Part shown: positions 34,157-45,850 of the stretch, one piece after another | Position numbering within the stretch: position 1 is the first letter of the stretch | How the letters are laid out: each line of letters opens with the position of its first letter | From: Tetrapyrgos nigripes | Taxonomy: Eukaryota > Basidiomycota > Agaricomycetes > Agaricales > Campanellaceae | Assembly: GCA_013368315.1 (NCBI GenBank) | Contig: JAACJM010000305.1 | Location: forward strand, 28,734 to 92,733 | Direction of reading: 5' to 3' | Length of the DNA stretch: 64,000 nt | Notes under the pieces: model-generated | The model's input: only the letters and a program-made list of their open reading frames with translations | Told to the model about the DNA's origin: nothing | The model's database searches: none | Translations under genes and position numbers: made by a program

Positions 34157-34797
34157 TAGGGCTGGGCGCCGTACCCGTACATCGACGGAGTACGGGTACC
34201 GTACATACGGGTCCGTATCCGTACCGTGTCCACTCCAAGCTGAGGTCGAGACGGTACGGTATACGGTACGGTCTGACCCGTATCAGACCGTACCGAATAC
34301 GGTCTTTACGACCGTGATACGGGTAGGTGACACATTAGCCTTATATGGCAAGTGTAACGCTTTCACGTGACTGTGACATCGTCCAAAAAGGGAATAGTGA
34401 GTCCCAGTGCAGGCGGGGATGACATTTTGGGTTGCCGTTGGAACTGACTGCATTGTTCTGCTTTACTCTAGGACAGATGCTGGATCATTTCATGGGAATT
34501 CGTTGCCTCTTCTGACCCCGGTGATATCTCAATAAGAATTTTTCTCCACGCACATGCAGACCTGAAATATCAATGAAATATACTCAAGGTACGCAATTGT
34601 TTTCATGCTTGAAATTGACTGATGATGGATTTTTTATTCACTGACTGTAAGTACGGTATACGGTACGGTATACGACCCATACCCGTACCGTCGAGGACTT
34701 TTCTGCAAGGCATACGGCACGGGTTCGGCATGTCCGTAAAAAATACGACCGTATTTTATACGGTCGTACCCGTATACGGGTACAGTTCCCAGCCCTA
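34157..34797. mobile_element. hAT-type MITE (641 bp), second CCCGTA-rich copy
   Basis: The ends are TAGGGCTGGGCGCC and the inverse of TAGGGCTGGGAAC. The 8-bp duplication GGCACTGG is perfect (34149-34156 and 34798-34805). The subterminal regions are dense in TACGG/CCGTA motifs, as in the MITE at 22403, with which it shares termini only partly (TAGGGCT). There is no coding capacity. Confidence 0.92.
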
Positions 34798-34805
34798 GGC
34801 ACTGG

Positions 34806-36493
34806 TAGTACAATATGAGCAGACAAATTTTGTCTGTTGACTATTACGGTCCGTTGTACATAGGTGGTGACCAAGTTAGACGACTCCACTAGGTGGGTGG
34901 GGACATAGGCGTTGCATAGGCATAGACATAGACAACAACAAGCAACCATAGGGTCCCGTCGATGAGGATGAGAACCAAGTAGGATGTGATGATGTGTTGC
35001 TTGCGGTCAGGTGAGCATTGTTGAATCGGAGTTATGAGGCCTCTTAAAGGCTGAGTTAACTTATGTTGACCTCAAAATTTTTACCACGACCTCAAACTCC
35101 CACCGCTTTTCATTGCCACAGCCAGTCTTTGCCCTTCCCAACAACCGGAATGTCCAGACCGAGTCTGGACCAGATCCAAGGACCGTTGACGTCAATGACC
35201 ACAACGTCATGCTAGTGTGTCAAATCGGTCTGCTTAACACCGGTCTGCTTAACACCCCGGTCTGCTTAACGCCCTTCTTCCCTCTCGCTCTGCACCGATT
35301 CTCCCTCCCTTCTGCATAACCTGAGTTGGACTATGTGAAAGGGCCTTGCAATTTGCCACGCGAAGTGATGGCCCTTTGCCCCAGTTTGAAAAATTCATTG
35401 ATCAACTCGCGTTGTCAATTCATTTCTTCCTTACCTCCCACTCTCATCCTGTTTTCCTCTACGTATCCCAAAGCTCTCAAGGCCTCAAGCCAAGGGTAGT
35501 CTGAGATTGCAGACTAGTACACTCCGAGGTTGGTCAGTCAAGTGCTTGGGGTTCTTGAAAAAATTTTGATAGTGAGGATTTTTAGGTCTTAGAGGACCAA
35601 ATTTGTGTAATATAAGGCCTAAAATTTACTGTAAGGGTGGTAAAGAAACTGTATTGTGCAAAATAGACACTGTCTTGCCAATGTCTTGGCTATAAAGGCT
35701 GCCAATGTCTCAATGCATTGGGCTTCTGATTGGTCTGAAAATTTTTTTTACAAGCATACCTGCAGCATTGACACTGTTAACGAGCATTGCTGCATCAGAT
35801 GATGAGCTTCCTGACCTCTGTCGGAGATTTCTGAAAGGGCTATATAATGCAAATGGCATATAACGGCATTATATGATGTCAGTCAGACATGTGCTTGTGT
35901 TATAACTGCCTATTTGGGACAGTGTCCAGCTCAGACTTCAAACATGTGTAATGACATGAGTTTGAGACATACTGACCTGGGACTTTGTTTGCAGGTAGAT
36001 AGGGATAGTTAGATTTAAATGTGAGGCTAAAATTGGAGAAATATAAATAGATTTATTTGGGAATGGCACTGACAGGTAGTCAAGAAGAGCTAATCTCTTT
36101 AGAACAATAAGGAGCAACAGCACAGTGGCTATGCACATCAGCACAATTATCGCTTGGGGACGTGGGTTTGAATCAGACAGGTAACATATGCCCATAGAAT
36201 GGCCTGATTTTTGTTTAATTTATAGCTGGCTCCAGCCTTTCCCAGCACCCTATATAGGTGCTTATAAGGGCTAAAAACTCAGTTCATATACCAATTTCTT
36301 CATTCATATAAGCAGCTTATATAGGCCCCTTTGCCATTATGGCCCTTATATGCTGTTTATCTGCCAGTATGAAGGGTTTTCAGAAAGTTCCAACATCAGT
36401 CTCTATATATTTTGCTGCTAACAGAAGAAATACAGATTCCAGTCATTAATGGATGAGCAAAATGCCCATAATATTGGGAAAGCTGGGATAGGC
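34806..36493. other. No gene recognised; contains a triplicated 12-mer
   Basis: The only ordered feature is GGTCTGCTTAAC repeated at 35227, 35242 and 35259. A stretch at 36115-36185 loosely resembles RNA polymerase III box A and box B but does not fold as a tRNA. The remainder is AT-rich with no domain. Confidence 0.45.
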
Positions 36494-37430
36494 TTTTTTT
36501 TTTTTTTAAAATCAATTTTATTGTGCTACAGGGACTACCCTATGGTGCACATATTCCCATCATTCTTCCCATTCCCTGGGCTCCAACCTGTCCTGCAGAT
36601 GAATTAAGTCCCTCTGCAGTCCAACCTCTCCAGGATCGTTTAGTTGGCCACCCGCTGTGAAGGGGTTTGGGGCGTCCAAGTTCCATTGTAGTTCGAGTGT
36701 GGTTGGGGGTTTTCTACCAGGTCCAGACCCCCTGAAGGGCCCAGACAAAGAATAGTGGCAAGCTGTTGGGAAGAGGGTTAGTATGTACAGTCTTCTCTGT
36801 TAGGCTTGCATTGTTAAACTGTAGGGGTAGTTACTCTTCGGTATCATCATCAGTGGGTGTTACATTACCAAAGTTTGACTTGAGGTGCTCTGTGCTACCT
36901 ATGAACCACAGCAGTAGCTTTATGTTGTGCAGATTTTTTGAATAGTGTCTTCATGGAGTCGCCGTCTTGTCCTAGTTCTCTCTTAAGCTGGTGTCTCTCT
37001 TTGCAGTAGGACAGGCAGTCCTGAAGGAAGTGTTGGACAGTCTCTTTGGCAGTGTGACCAGAAAGTTCACAGTTTGGACAATTTGGGGTTTCAGATTGGC
37101 TTATACAGTAGAGGTGTGAGTTGAGGGGGACGTGTCCTGTGCATAGTTGGACGAGAATGCTGGTTTGTCTTCTGGAGAGCTTGTCAGTCAGGTGTATAAA
37201 ATGAGATCGTACTCCCCTTGGTTTGTATGCAGAGAAATGCTGTAGTCGTCTGGATTTGGTAAAGTCTTTCTCCCAGCACTCTATGAGTGAGGCGTGAAAC
37301 TGTTGCTTGAGTGCTGATACGCTAGCTGGTAGTGTCCTTCCCCTGAGGAACAGCGGGAGAAGTTGTGTCCCACCAATGTCTCCTCATGCAGCTTTCTTCA
37401 CCTCCCCATCTGCTCGCTCATTTCCATTTC
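36494..37430 (-). mobile_element. 5'-truncated LINE (Tad1-like) 3' end with poly(A)
   Basis: On the minus strand the fragment begins inside the RNase H region (GNERADGEVKKAA, about 37391-37430). It continues with RRLQHFSAYKPRGVRSHFIH and a C-terminal zinc-knuckle-like CPNCELSGHTAKETVQHFLQ, with RQTSILVQLCTGHVPLNSHL before it. It ends in a short non-coding tail and a 14-base A run (T run on the plus strand, 36494-36507). Tail plus 5' truncation is the usual product of target-primed reverse transcription. A TGA interrupts the frame near the C-terminus. Non-LTR elements with this RNase H and knuckle order in fungi are Tad1-like. Confidence 0.8.
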
Positions 37431-37847
37431 GACGTCGAGTGCAGCTTGTCATGGGGCTTATGGGAAAATAGGATCTGCTCCTTCTAGATGAAGTAACGGT
37501 GGATTTGGATGTACTCGTAAGGCACGAACTGCTTTTATTTTTGAAAGAAGAAACAGTGAAAAGGGGTGTGACGATTGTGTATGCTACACACATCTTTGAC
37601 AGTGAGTGGGCTTTCTCTATTCTTTCTTCTCCTCTTTCTCTGTAATTAATGCTATCCTGATGTGGGCCTTAATGACTTCCCAACTCACATCTCTCATATG
37701 CGTGATGGTTCATTCGTTCTCAACCCTAGTCCATGGCCTTTGGATCTTTCCTACTTCTCTCCAAACAGCACTCAGACGCCAACCCTTCACTCTATTGCCC
37801 TGAAATGGCTTTCGGACAACCGTAGGCTCCAGATTAAAGAAGAGAAG

Positions 37848-38021
37848 TGTTGAGAACAATGTACACGTGTGTCCTCGGACATCCAGATACCCGTTGACAT
37901 CTGCTTTACCTCTATCTTTTTCTGCTTTACCTCTCTCTATTTGATTTACATTTAGTATATATACTGTACTTTTACCCAGAATAGATTTCAGACTTTTCTA
38001 CCCAACAACGGCCTTCTAACA
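37848..38021 (+). repeat. Copia-type solo LTR (174 bp) with 5-bp TSD
   Basis: It starts TGTTGAGAACAATG and ends CTTCTAACA, so the termini TGTT/AACA are inverted as in Copia LTRs. AGAAG flanks it on both sides (37843-37847 and 38022-38026). A TATA-like TAGTATATATACTG lies inside. No internal retroelement sequence is present, so it is a solo LTR left by LTR-LTR recombination. The flanking plus frame (IKEEK before, EGKRKQSS after) is continuous when the LTR and one AGAAG are removed. Confidence 0.82.
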
Positions 38022-38059
38022 AGAAGGAAGGCAAGAGGAAGCAGTCTTCAACACATTAC

Positions 38060-38218
38060 ACATTGGAGGATTCACAGACAAAGCTACTTGGGTAGTTCAA
38101 TGGATCAACGCACTTCTGGAGTACACCATTCAGCCAGACACTATGAACATGTTTACAAGGGAAACCACAGAAAGGTCTCCACCACAAGAATCTGGTACAC
38201 CTATGGAAGTCGACTCTT
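38060..38218 (+). pseudogene. Coding-like remnant, unrecognised
   Basis: A frame in this segment reads HIGGFTDKATWVVQWINALL and ends PMEVDS at TAG 38216-38218. It looks like real protein rather than chance, and it has some resemblance in style (Trp-rich helix, then (M)(D/E)VD) to the minus-strand gene at 42964. Upstream, the frame of 37662-37847 (SIALKWLSDNRRLQIKEEK) continues across the Copia LTR. I cannot name the family. Confidence 0.35.
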
Positions 38219-39877
38219 AGGGGATCTAGGGAAGATCAAGACCTTTAGTGGGGTTCTTGATAACCAGAAACCTTCAGAGGGATTCTCAAATTCTTTTCGG
38301 ACAACTATGGCTTGGATATTGCACAAAAACAGACAAATAATGTTTGACACATGTGTGTTGCATACCCCTTTTCTCTGGTGGATTGACTAGGAATACAAGG
38401 CCACAATATTAAGGCTATGTATGCTATCATATTTGGAAAAGGTGATCAGGAACCTGGATTTGGAAATCCTTAGAAGGATTTTCACCTAATTTATTTTGAC
38501 ACAGATAACCTTTGGAAGGTTTTATGTCTCATACCTGGTCCAATAGAAGATCAAGACAGATGTACCAACTTGGATTCAAGTTCTCTCATGATATTCCTAT
38601 ATTCTTGAACTCTCTCATCATTATTTGTCATTGACTCATTTTCAGTTTTGCAAATTTCAATGTTCAACTTATTTTCACACAAAGATTCAAGAAGGACAGC
38701 ACACAGCGTGCACATTCATACATTTCATATACAAAAAACAAGAAAATAGCAATACAACAGAAAATACATAATCAACTAAAGTCCACAAGGAAGATGACAA
38801 AGAATATGAGTGTTCAATACTACCAAAAATGATTTACTCTCTGTGCAACCAAGACAAAATTGCACTCAGCGACAAAGTCAACAATGATGATGACAGTCAC
38901 ATCAGGGCATTGACAATGCCTAGATAAGTGAACTTGTGCTTAGTGAAATCTTTGGGAGCCACTAGAAAAATCCAATCAGTATTTGAAAATCCTTTGAAAA
39001 GAAAGTGAAGGTACTTACACCAAGTACACCCATGATGAAACAGTGCAAATGTCGTGCCTGTAAAATCATAGGGATGGAAAGATAGGTCCCAGAGCTCTTT
39101 CAAGAAACACTTCGTTCCCACCTTCCATTGACATGCTAGACATGAAATTGGGACCACCACCAAGACTCGCTCACAGTCTTTTCAAAGACACAGGGGAGCC
39201 TGTGCTTTGCACACTATTCACAAGGAAATATTGGGATATCATAGATGATCCTGGGAGCAGTGTTGATGCAGAAATTACCAATGTTCCTTGCAGCATCGGT
39301 AGGACTGATAAAATGCATCAGGGTGGTCAACCAATAATTGTTGCATGGCTGAACAACATACCTAGAATTCTGGATATGTCTTTCACAAGCTAAGATGCTA
39401 AGGAGAAGAATCATAAATAAAATGCCTGGAAAAATATACTAGGTAAAAGAGGATCTCACCTTAGTGCCCTGTCTGCATTCAAAGGGGACTTGATGTGCCA
39501 GTTGTTCTCAAAAGGGTTCTTGTTGACAATGTCAGCATCTTGAAAGACAAAAGTAGGGACACAGGAGCGAGAGTTGTTGTTGGAACAGACTGGATCATGA
39601 TGAAGGAGGACTCAAGACTGTTCAAAAGATAGATCTTGATTGGATGGAGGAACAAATCCCTCAGGCAACACTGGTTCAGGATCTTCTTGAGGGTTTTTTC
39701 ACCCCAAACTGTCTGGACTTGTGAGTTTTCATCACAGGGACCATCTCTTCTTTCTCGCCCTCTGTTTCAGCCCCACAAACCAATCTCACCTTTCCCTTCC
39801 TTTATTGTGGTTAAAGATATATATTTAATATAGTCTAATCGTGCAGTGGAATGACGATGGATCGGAATGGACTCTGA
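38219..39877. other. No gene recognised
   Basis: Short frames on both strands, for example PIIVAWLNNIPRILDMS around 39340 (+) and a Cys/His-containing frame around 38900-39160 (-). None is long or domain-like enough to call. The composition is AT-rich and repeat-like, probably remnants of elements around the Copia LTR and the DIRS-like unit. Confidence 0.4.
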
Positions 39878-39959
39878 GTTTCATTTCCAGCAGTTTTGGG
39901 AGGAACGTATCATATTGCGTTTCATTTCCAGCAGTTTTGGGAGGAACGTATCATATTGC
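39878..39959. repeat. 41-bp perfect tandem duplication upstream of the DIRS-like RT
   Basis: Unit GTTTCATTTCCAGCAGTTTT...GC occurs at 39878-39918 and 39919-39959 with no difference, and a third copy starts (GTTTCA) before diverging. It lies about 250 bp before the RT reading frame. It could be part of the terminal or regulatory repeats of that element, or a recent slippage duplication. Confidence 0.85.
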
Positions 39960-40207
39960 GTTTCAATGATCAAACTGCGCTACTTGTTTCACACGACGAT
40001 ATATCTACAAGCAGTGAGGTTGAACGTCCTCACTCTCGTCGTTTCGCACTCCGAGGACGCTCAGATCATTCTCTATCCTTTCCTATCTTTTTCTTTCTTA
40101 CTATTTCTTGAATTCCGCTCAGCAAAGATTTTTCACTCCATTCAACCATCGTCATCCTCTCATCTATTTCTCTACACACGATTATCTTTCACGCCACCAT
40201 CGTTACC

Positions 40208-42227
40208 ATGCGCAACACTCGCAGTCGTCCCTGTCTTGGCAAAAATGAACGCCAGAGGACTCGCCTACTCTCACTTCCTCCGGATTCTCTGTTATCTCGC
40301 AAATCCCCTAGGAGACGACGAGATTTGCAAAGATTCATCAAATCCGGAGCTGTTCAACCAACGCTGGAGCAGGGCAGTTCTGACGAGTTAAAAGTTACTG
40401 ATGGGGATACAGTATTAGGACTATGTCCTAAGTATGCGAGAGAGTTCCTATGGGATACAGATGAGTTTTCTATTCCCATTTCGTCTGCCAAGGCTACCAA
40501 ATCCCTGCCTCCTGTTCCTAGGCTGCCTAATCACAAGTTTAACAACAAGGTTGCTTGGTCAACCATTCGATCGCACCCTCATCTATTCCGCATCACGACT
40601 CCTATCCACGTTGACAAGTTTCAACTTCTCCTTTCCTCCCATCCTAATCAATCGTTCGTTTCCTCCATTTGTTGGGCCTTGCAACATGGATTCTGGCCCT
40701 GGTTACAAACCGATCCGAAGAACACCCCCATCACAGTCGACAATTCCTTTCGCCCACTCAAAGACGACTCCCACATTCAATTTGTGCATGAGCAACGCAA
40801 TACAGAAATAGCTCTTGGTCGTTTTTTCCCCTTCATTTGGCCTGGATCTTCTTCCAGGGATGACAGCCATGCCGATCGGTGTTGTCCCCAAGCCACACTC
40901 CTCGAAATTTCGTTTAGTCGTCGACCACACCGCCGGATCATTTTCCCCTAACTCCATGATCGCTAAATCCAATGCAAAAGTGCAACTTGATACCCTCAAA
41001 CACTTAGGGAAGGCTGTCATTAACGCTCGAAAGATCCACGGGCCTGACGTACGTTTTGTTGCTATTAAATCTGACGTATCCCAGGCATATCAGCGATTGC
41101 CACTCCATCTGCTGGCTCAGTTGCACCAAATCATCACCATAGACGGACAACGACATGTTGACCACTGCAACAACTTTGGTAATCGAGCTGCGGGTTGTGT
41201 CTGGTGTAACTTCTTTGCCCTAGTTATATGGATTGCGACATTCATTTGGTTCCTGCCTGACATCTTCCACTATGTTGATGACTGCTTCTCTTGGGAACTG
41301 GAGTCAAACATGCTCTGGTACGAACCTTACAACAAATTCTACCCCGCAAAACAAACACGCCTCCTCATGCTTTTTGATTATCTCGGTATACCTCATGAGG
41401 AATCGAAACAGGAGTGGGGTTCCTCACTTGTCATCATTGGTTTCTCTTTTGATCCCAACGCCATGTCCATCACCCTCCCCCTCTCCTCTCGCCTTGATCT
41501 TGTTGCAGCTCTCCGGAACTTTGCTCAAAAAAGTTCACAACAACCTCTATGTGACTTTGACCGTCTTGCTGGTTGGTGTCAGTGGTCATTCAATGTAGCA
41601 CCCCTACTACGCCCTGGCCTCTCTGTCATCTATCACAAGATGGCTGGGAAGACTGAGCCATTCCAGTTAATATGGGTCAGCGTGGCTCTCTGTCGGGAAC
41701 TTCTCTGGATAGCGGAGCGTCTTGAGGCTTCGGATGGAGTCCTATTGCTGGATGCCCTTGAATGGTCGATCTCAGAGGCTGATTTGGTGCTATATACAGA
41801 TGCCTCTGCGACTGGAATGGGCATCTGGTGCCCGAGTCTTCCTCACGCATCTTATTCCCCCATTGATACACCTGATCCAACTCAGATTTTCTTCTATGAA
41901 GTGTTGGCAGTTGTTTCTGCCTTATCATTCACTGCGTCTTTCAATTGCTTTCAGCGTGTTATCATCTTCACTGACAACTCAAACACTGTTAGCATGTTTA
42001 ACTCCCTTCATGCTAAACCAGACTACAACCCCCTCCTCATCACTGCTATGAACATCCTTCTCAATGCTAACATGCATCTCCGTGTCCTTCATATCCCTGG
42101 AAGCAACAACAACATTGCTGACGCTATTTCACGCAACAAGTTTGAAGTGGTCAAGTCTGAAACACGCGGAGCTACTCTCCACTTCTTCACTCCTCCAGAA
42201 CTATCCTCTGGCTCCAACTCCATTTAA
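40208..42227 (+). pseudogene. DIRS-like reverse transcriptase-RNase H, one frameshift
   Basis: The first frame (40208-40820) is an N-terminal domain ending NTEIALGRF. The second (about 40820-42227) carries the RT: AMPIGVVPKPHSSKFRLVVD, SDVSQAYQRLPLH, the catalytic IFHYVDDCFSW, and IPHEESKQEWGSSLVIIGF. RNase H follows (LVLYTDASATGMGIW, IIFTDNSNTVSMFN, LHIPGSNNNIADAISR). The stop is TAA at 42225-42227. Homologues read GRF directly into SPSFG, so one extra T in the T6 run at about 40820-40826 explains the break. The RT/RNase H type matches mushroom DIRS-like elements. I find no tyrosine recombinase or split terminal repeats nearby, so the element is incomplete or its other parts lie elsewhere. 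Confidence 0.8.
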
Positions 42228-42720
42228 TTTGTGTGTCCTTCTTTGATTCTGTCTTTTCTCTTTCAACCTTCCTTCCTACTTCTTTTCGTGTCTTGTCTTT
42301 TTTTGTTCAACCTCTTTTTCTACTTCTTTCATTTTTATTTGCCTTCTCCATCTCTTTGATGGATGTCTTATCTTTTCTTGTTTAATCTTCTTTTCTACTT
42401 CTTTTTGTGTGTCCTTCTTTGAGTCTGTCTTATTTTTTCTTGGTTAATTTTTTTTTTCTACTTCTTTTCATGTGTCCTTCTTTGAGTCTGTCCTCAGATC
42501 TTTTCTTGTTCAACCTTGTTTTCTACTTCTTTGATTTTTTCTTTTCATTTTTTCTTTCTCCATCTCTTTGATCTATCCTGCTACTTTTTGACTCCTTTCT
42601 ATCGTCCCTTCTATCCTCATATTTATTTATTTTGATTTTCTTCATCTTTCCTCATGTTTATTTTGATATTTATTTATCTTGGTTTGCTTTATCTCTGTCT
42701 TATTCCTCTATCCCTCCCTC
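42228..42720. repeat. Pyrimidine-rich degenerate tandem repeats
   Basis: Almost pure C/T on the plus strand. TGTGTCCTTCTTTGA(T/G)TCTG recurs at about 42231, 42409 and 42471, and CTTTTCTTG(T/G)TTAA with TTTTCTACTTCTTT between. The unit length is roughly 60-85 bp where clear. It follows the RT stop immediately, so it may be the 3' UTR of the DIRS-like element or an unrelated satellite. Confidence 0.7.
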
Positions 42721-42963
42721 CCATCCCATTTCCATTCTACTCCTTTAGCGTCCGTCGTCAAAAATTCCCACTCAGGCCCCGTCATGTTTATTGGCGGGGT
42801 CGCGTCTTGGCTAAACCTCTGCATGAGCAAGTTTAAGTTGCTTGACCCATTCCAGATGGACAAGTGTATCAAGCAATTAGTCCTCCTTTCTATTTCCTGA
42901 TGACAATTCTTCACATTCCTTCTCCTTACGAATTTGATGACGTTGCACACCAGATGGACATTT

Positions 42964-44190
42964 TCATGGAGTAGATGATGATTCCTGTGGTGAGACATTG
43001 GGAGCATTTTTAGGGACTTTTTGAGGAGGAGGGGAGTATGAAGAATGTCTTTTACGAAGACGTTTGGTGATCGGAGTCTCGTCTTTGGATTCAGACTCTT
43101 CTACAGGATCTTGAGGTACTGGGGAAGGACAAGGGGTCAGCAATCCCATTGAAATTCCTCTGGGGCTTGGAATAATGTTGAGATCATTGTCAAAAAGCTG
43201 AGAAGGAGATGTTGGATGGGTGGAGGTGAATAGAGGTGTCTGAGAGGAGTGTGATGGGCCAGGTTGCAAAGACAAAGGAGTAGATTTCGATTGGAGAAGT
43301 GCAAGTTGGCGATCTAATTGGAATGCAAGGGCGGGTGGAGCACATATGGGAGATGGTGAATGAGGAGGAGAGGTGGTGACCACAGGAATCTTGGGATCGA
43401 CATCCTCGTCAACATCCATTGCATTCGTTCCAAAATAATCTTTCACCACAGTATCTAGATCAAAAGTGTCGAAATGAACCAATGGGTGGAACCAAAGATT
43501 CGTCCACTCGTTACTCAAATCAGCAATCTACAGAATATGGTTGATGGTTCGATGTTCGATTCTGCTGGCTTCCTTCCATTGATGAAAGAAGGCATCGTCC
43601 TCGCAAATGAATCAATAGTGATAATCGGTTTCCTGGATGAGGTGATAAAAGGCTGGAGATACAAGGAATTGGATATGACTGGGATGTTTTTTCAGTCAAG
43701 GCAAGTAGGAATTTGAAGAGAAAATGCTATTGGGGAAAGATCACATTAGGCGTTCAACCAAAATCGAAAATTCTTCTAGGAGACTCACCATATGAAGAAG
43801 AAAGTCAAAGGCAGTGTCAATAATCTCAATTCCAGATGGATAGGCACCCTTCATAAAGACAAGAGCAACAGCTTTCTTCCTCACTTCTTCAGAAACTGCG
43901 AAGACTTCTTCATCAAGGAATTCTGCAATCTACTTCTTAGCACCACAAACACAAAACCTAAACGAACACTTCAGAAGGCAATCCCATTTGTATGTAGCTT
44001 GTTGGCTAATGAGAGAATTGCTGAGTCGGGGGGAGCAAGATTGGTGAGAATGGTGGAAAATTCAAGATCTTCAATAAAGGATTTGAAGCATGGTTCAGTT
44101 GGTCATGATGAACAACGAAGACAGTTGGATAATTGGTTCAGTGAGAGATGGGGGTGATCATTGGGCAAGAATGGGTTGTTGTTTGAGGGC
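42964..44190 (-). pseudogene. Unrecognised multi-exon gene, antisense, next to Gypsy LTR
   Basis: Candidate exons on the minus strand: TEPCFKSFIEDLEFSTILTN ... ALANKLHTNG-like text at about 43970-44120; AEFLDEEVFAVSEEVRKKAV and MKGAYPSGIEIIDTAFDFLL at 43793-43930 (followed by a GTGAGT donor); ADLSNEWTNLWFHPLVHFDT at 43440-43520. These are followed by a long Ser/Pro-rich region containing NAMDVDEDVD, ending at 42964. One in-frame TGA stands where Arg fits (about 44105). The sequence reads like real protein but I do not recognise a domain. It lies upstream of a polypurine tract and LTR, antisense to that element's direction, and might be cargo or an overwritten host gene. Confidence 0.4.
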
Positions 44191-44354
44191 TGAAAAAATT
44201 CAACAAAACCCTGAAGTGACTATTCAGGGAATGCAGATGCCTTTAGAATTATTCTCTGATGGAATTTTGTACAGATCCCGCCATTCATATCTGGACTGTA
44301 CATTTTCATATTTCCTATTTGGGGTGTAACACCTACCCCTTAGAGGGAGGGTAA

Positions 44355-45114
44355 TGTCAGAAATCCTCGTCTCAGCCACCTATGCACTCATTCATATTTC
44401 CATATCTGTCATTCTTACATCATTCACTGCCTAAGCCCAAAAACCCTCAGAGGGTTTTTTGATTATACCTATGTGCACCCCACCCTATTCTATTTCTGTT
44501 TTATTTATTATGTCGATCATTCATTCCATTCATCACTCCACATCTATATTTGTTGTTTAAAATTTGATTTGTTTATTCTATTTACTGTTTGGGACTCACG
44601 ATTGTTTAGTATATTAGTTATAGGAGCATCGTAGTTAGTTGCAGTCTTAATACAGGAGTTGGTTTCACTACTTGTATATAGGTAGTGTTTTCCTATATTC
44701 AAGCCTCAGAATTGATCTTGTTGTTGTTTCCTCTCATTCTTCGCTGCTTGTTCTGCATTGTGAATCAAGGAATATGTGCACTACACTTGTGTGTGGTGAA
44801 TCTAGTCAGACAGCTCTCTCAGGAGTCACAGTTGTCTTGTATCCTTTACAGGGATTCTCATTCTACATTCACCATCCATTGTTGTTCTCCTTAATCTAGT
44901 TCCTTGTTGTCATCTCAGTTGCCATACAGGTGTGTAGATTGATCTGTCAGCAGCTTGGATTGTTGGTCTCATAGGCTTAGGGTTAGTGGATGAATAGTGT
45001 CACTCCCTCTCACTGAAGCCACCCCTAGGTTCCAGACTCCTCCTGTGGCATTTTCCCCTCATTGACAAGCCTATTTGGCATCAAGAGGCTAGCCCGACTC
45101 AAGGGTTCATGACA
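44355..45114 (+). repeat. Gypsy-type LTR (760 bp), unrelated to the first
   Basis: A purine tract AGAGGGAGGGTAA (44342-44354) precedes TGTCAGAAATCC, and the segment ends TTCATGACA, so the ends are TGTCA/TGACA. The tract and first bases resemble those of the 3' LTR at 5901 (GGTAATGTCA) but the bodies differ. There is no 5-bp duplication across it, which suits a 3' LTR of a larger element rather than a solo LTR. No Gypsy pol is seen upstream, so the internal region is non-coding for pol or has been replaced. Confidence 0.65.
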
Positions 45115-45850
45115 TTTACCTACTTCCTATTACCTTCTGATCCTCCATGTTGCCTTCCTTTTACATCCTTTTACCCTTTTTTCCCCCATCCGAACTAGTC
45201 TCCATCCAGTCAAAGTGGTATTCCATCTTGTCTTGACTTTGATTACCCTTCTTTTACTTCTTCCTTGAAGATTTGGTTCTGCTAGATCTATTGTGAGAGC
45301 TTTAGTGTCTCCCTACACCCAAACTATACACCTTGTCTTGAGTGGAAGGTAGTTGTTGGTTGAGTCATTCACCTTCAACCCCACACTCAGCATCTCAACA
45401 CATGTACCTTTTTCATATACAGTTGTCTACTTAAAATGGTGTGTACTTTTTACACACCTGCAAACTCAGGCTTTGTACTCACCATCTTTCAGCATGGACC
45501 CACACTGCTTTCATTTTCCTATGTCATTAGATAACTTCTTTGTCTCACAAATCATATATTTCACATCTTATATACAGGTTCAACATTTAAAATCAAGATC
45601 ACCTATCTATGAAGCATTGAGCCCAGTCCTTTCCATATACTACCTCATCAAAGGAAAGCTTAGTGCAGCCTTTCTGGGAGATGATTATGGGATTCTGGAG
45701 AGTACAAAGTGTGGAGTAGTATTGATGTGGAATCCAAACAATACCACATTCAATCCCAGGGAATCGGATCCATCCATCTTTATCAATGGTCCATTGATTG
45801 TCTAGAAATAAAGATGGAAATTGATTAGATCTCCTGATAAATGGCAATAC
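45115..45850. other. No gene recognised
   Basis: AT- and C-rich spacer between the LTR and the 3' end of the NACHT-WD40 gene. Short frames only; the downstream region of the NACHT-WD40 gene probably ends here. Confidence 0.45.

Noticed and set aside
36115..36185. tRNA-derived SINE (box A/B-like TGGCTATGC and GGGTTTGAATC)
   Set aside because: The arms do not pair, box A has a mismatch at a key base and no tail or target duplication is visible.
44355..45114. Calling this a solo LTR
   Set aside because: No 5-bp duplication across it, and a polypurine tract precedes it, so a 3' LTR of a larger element fits better.
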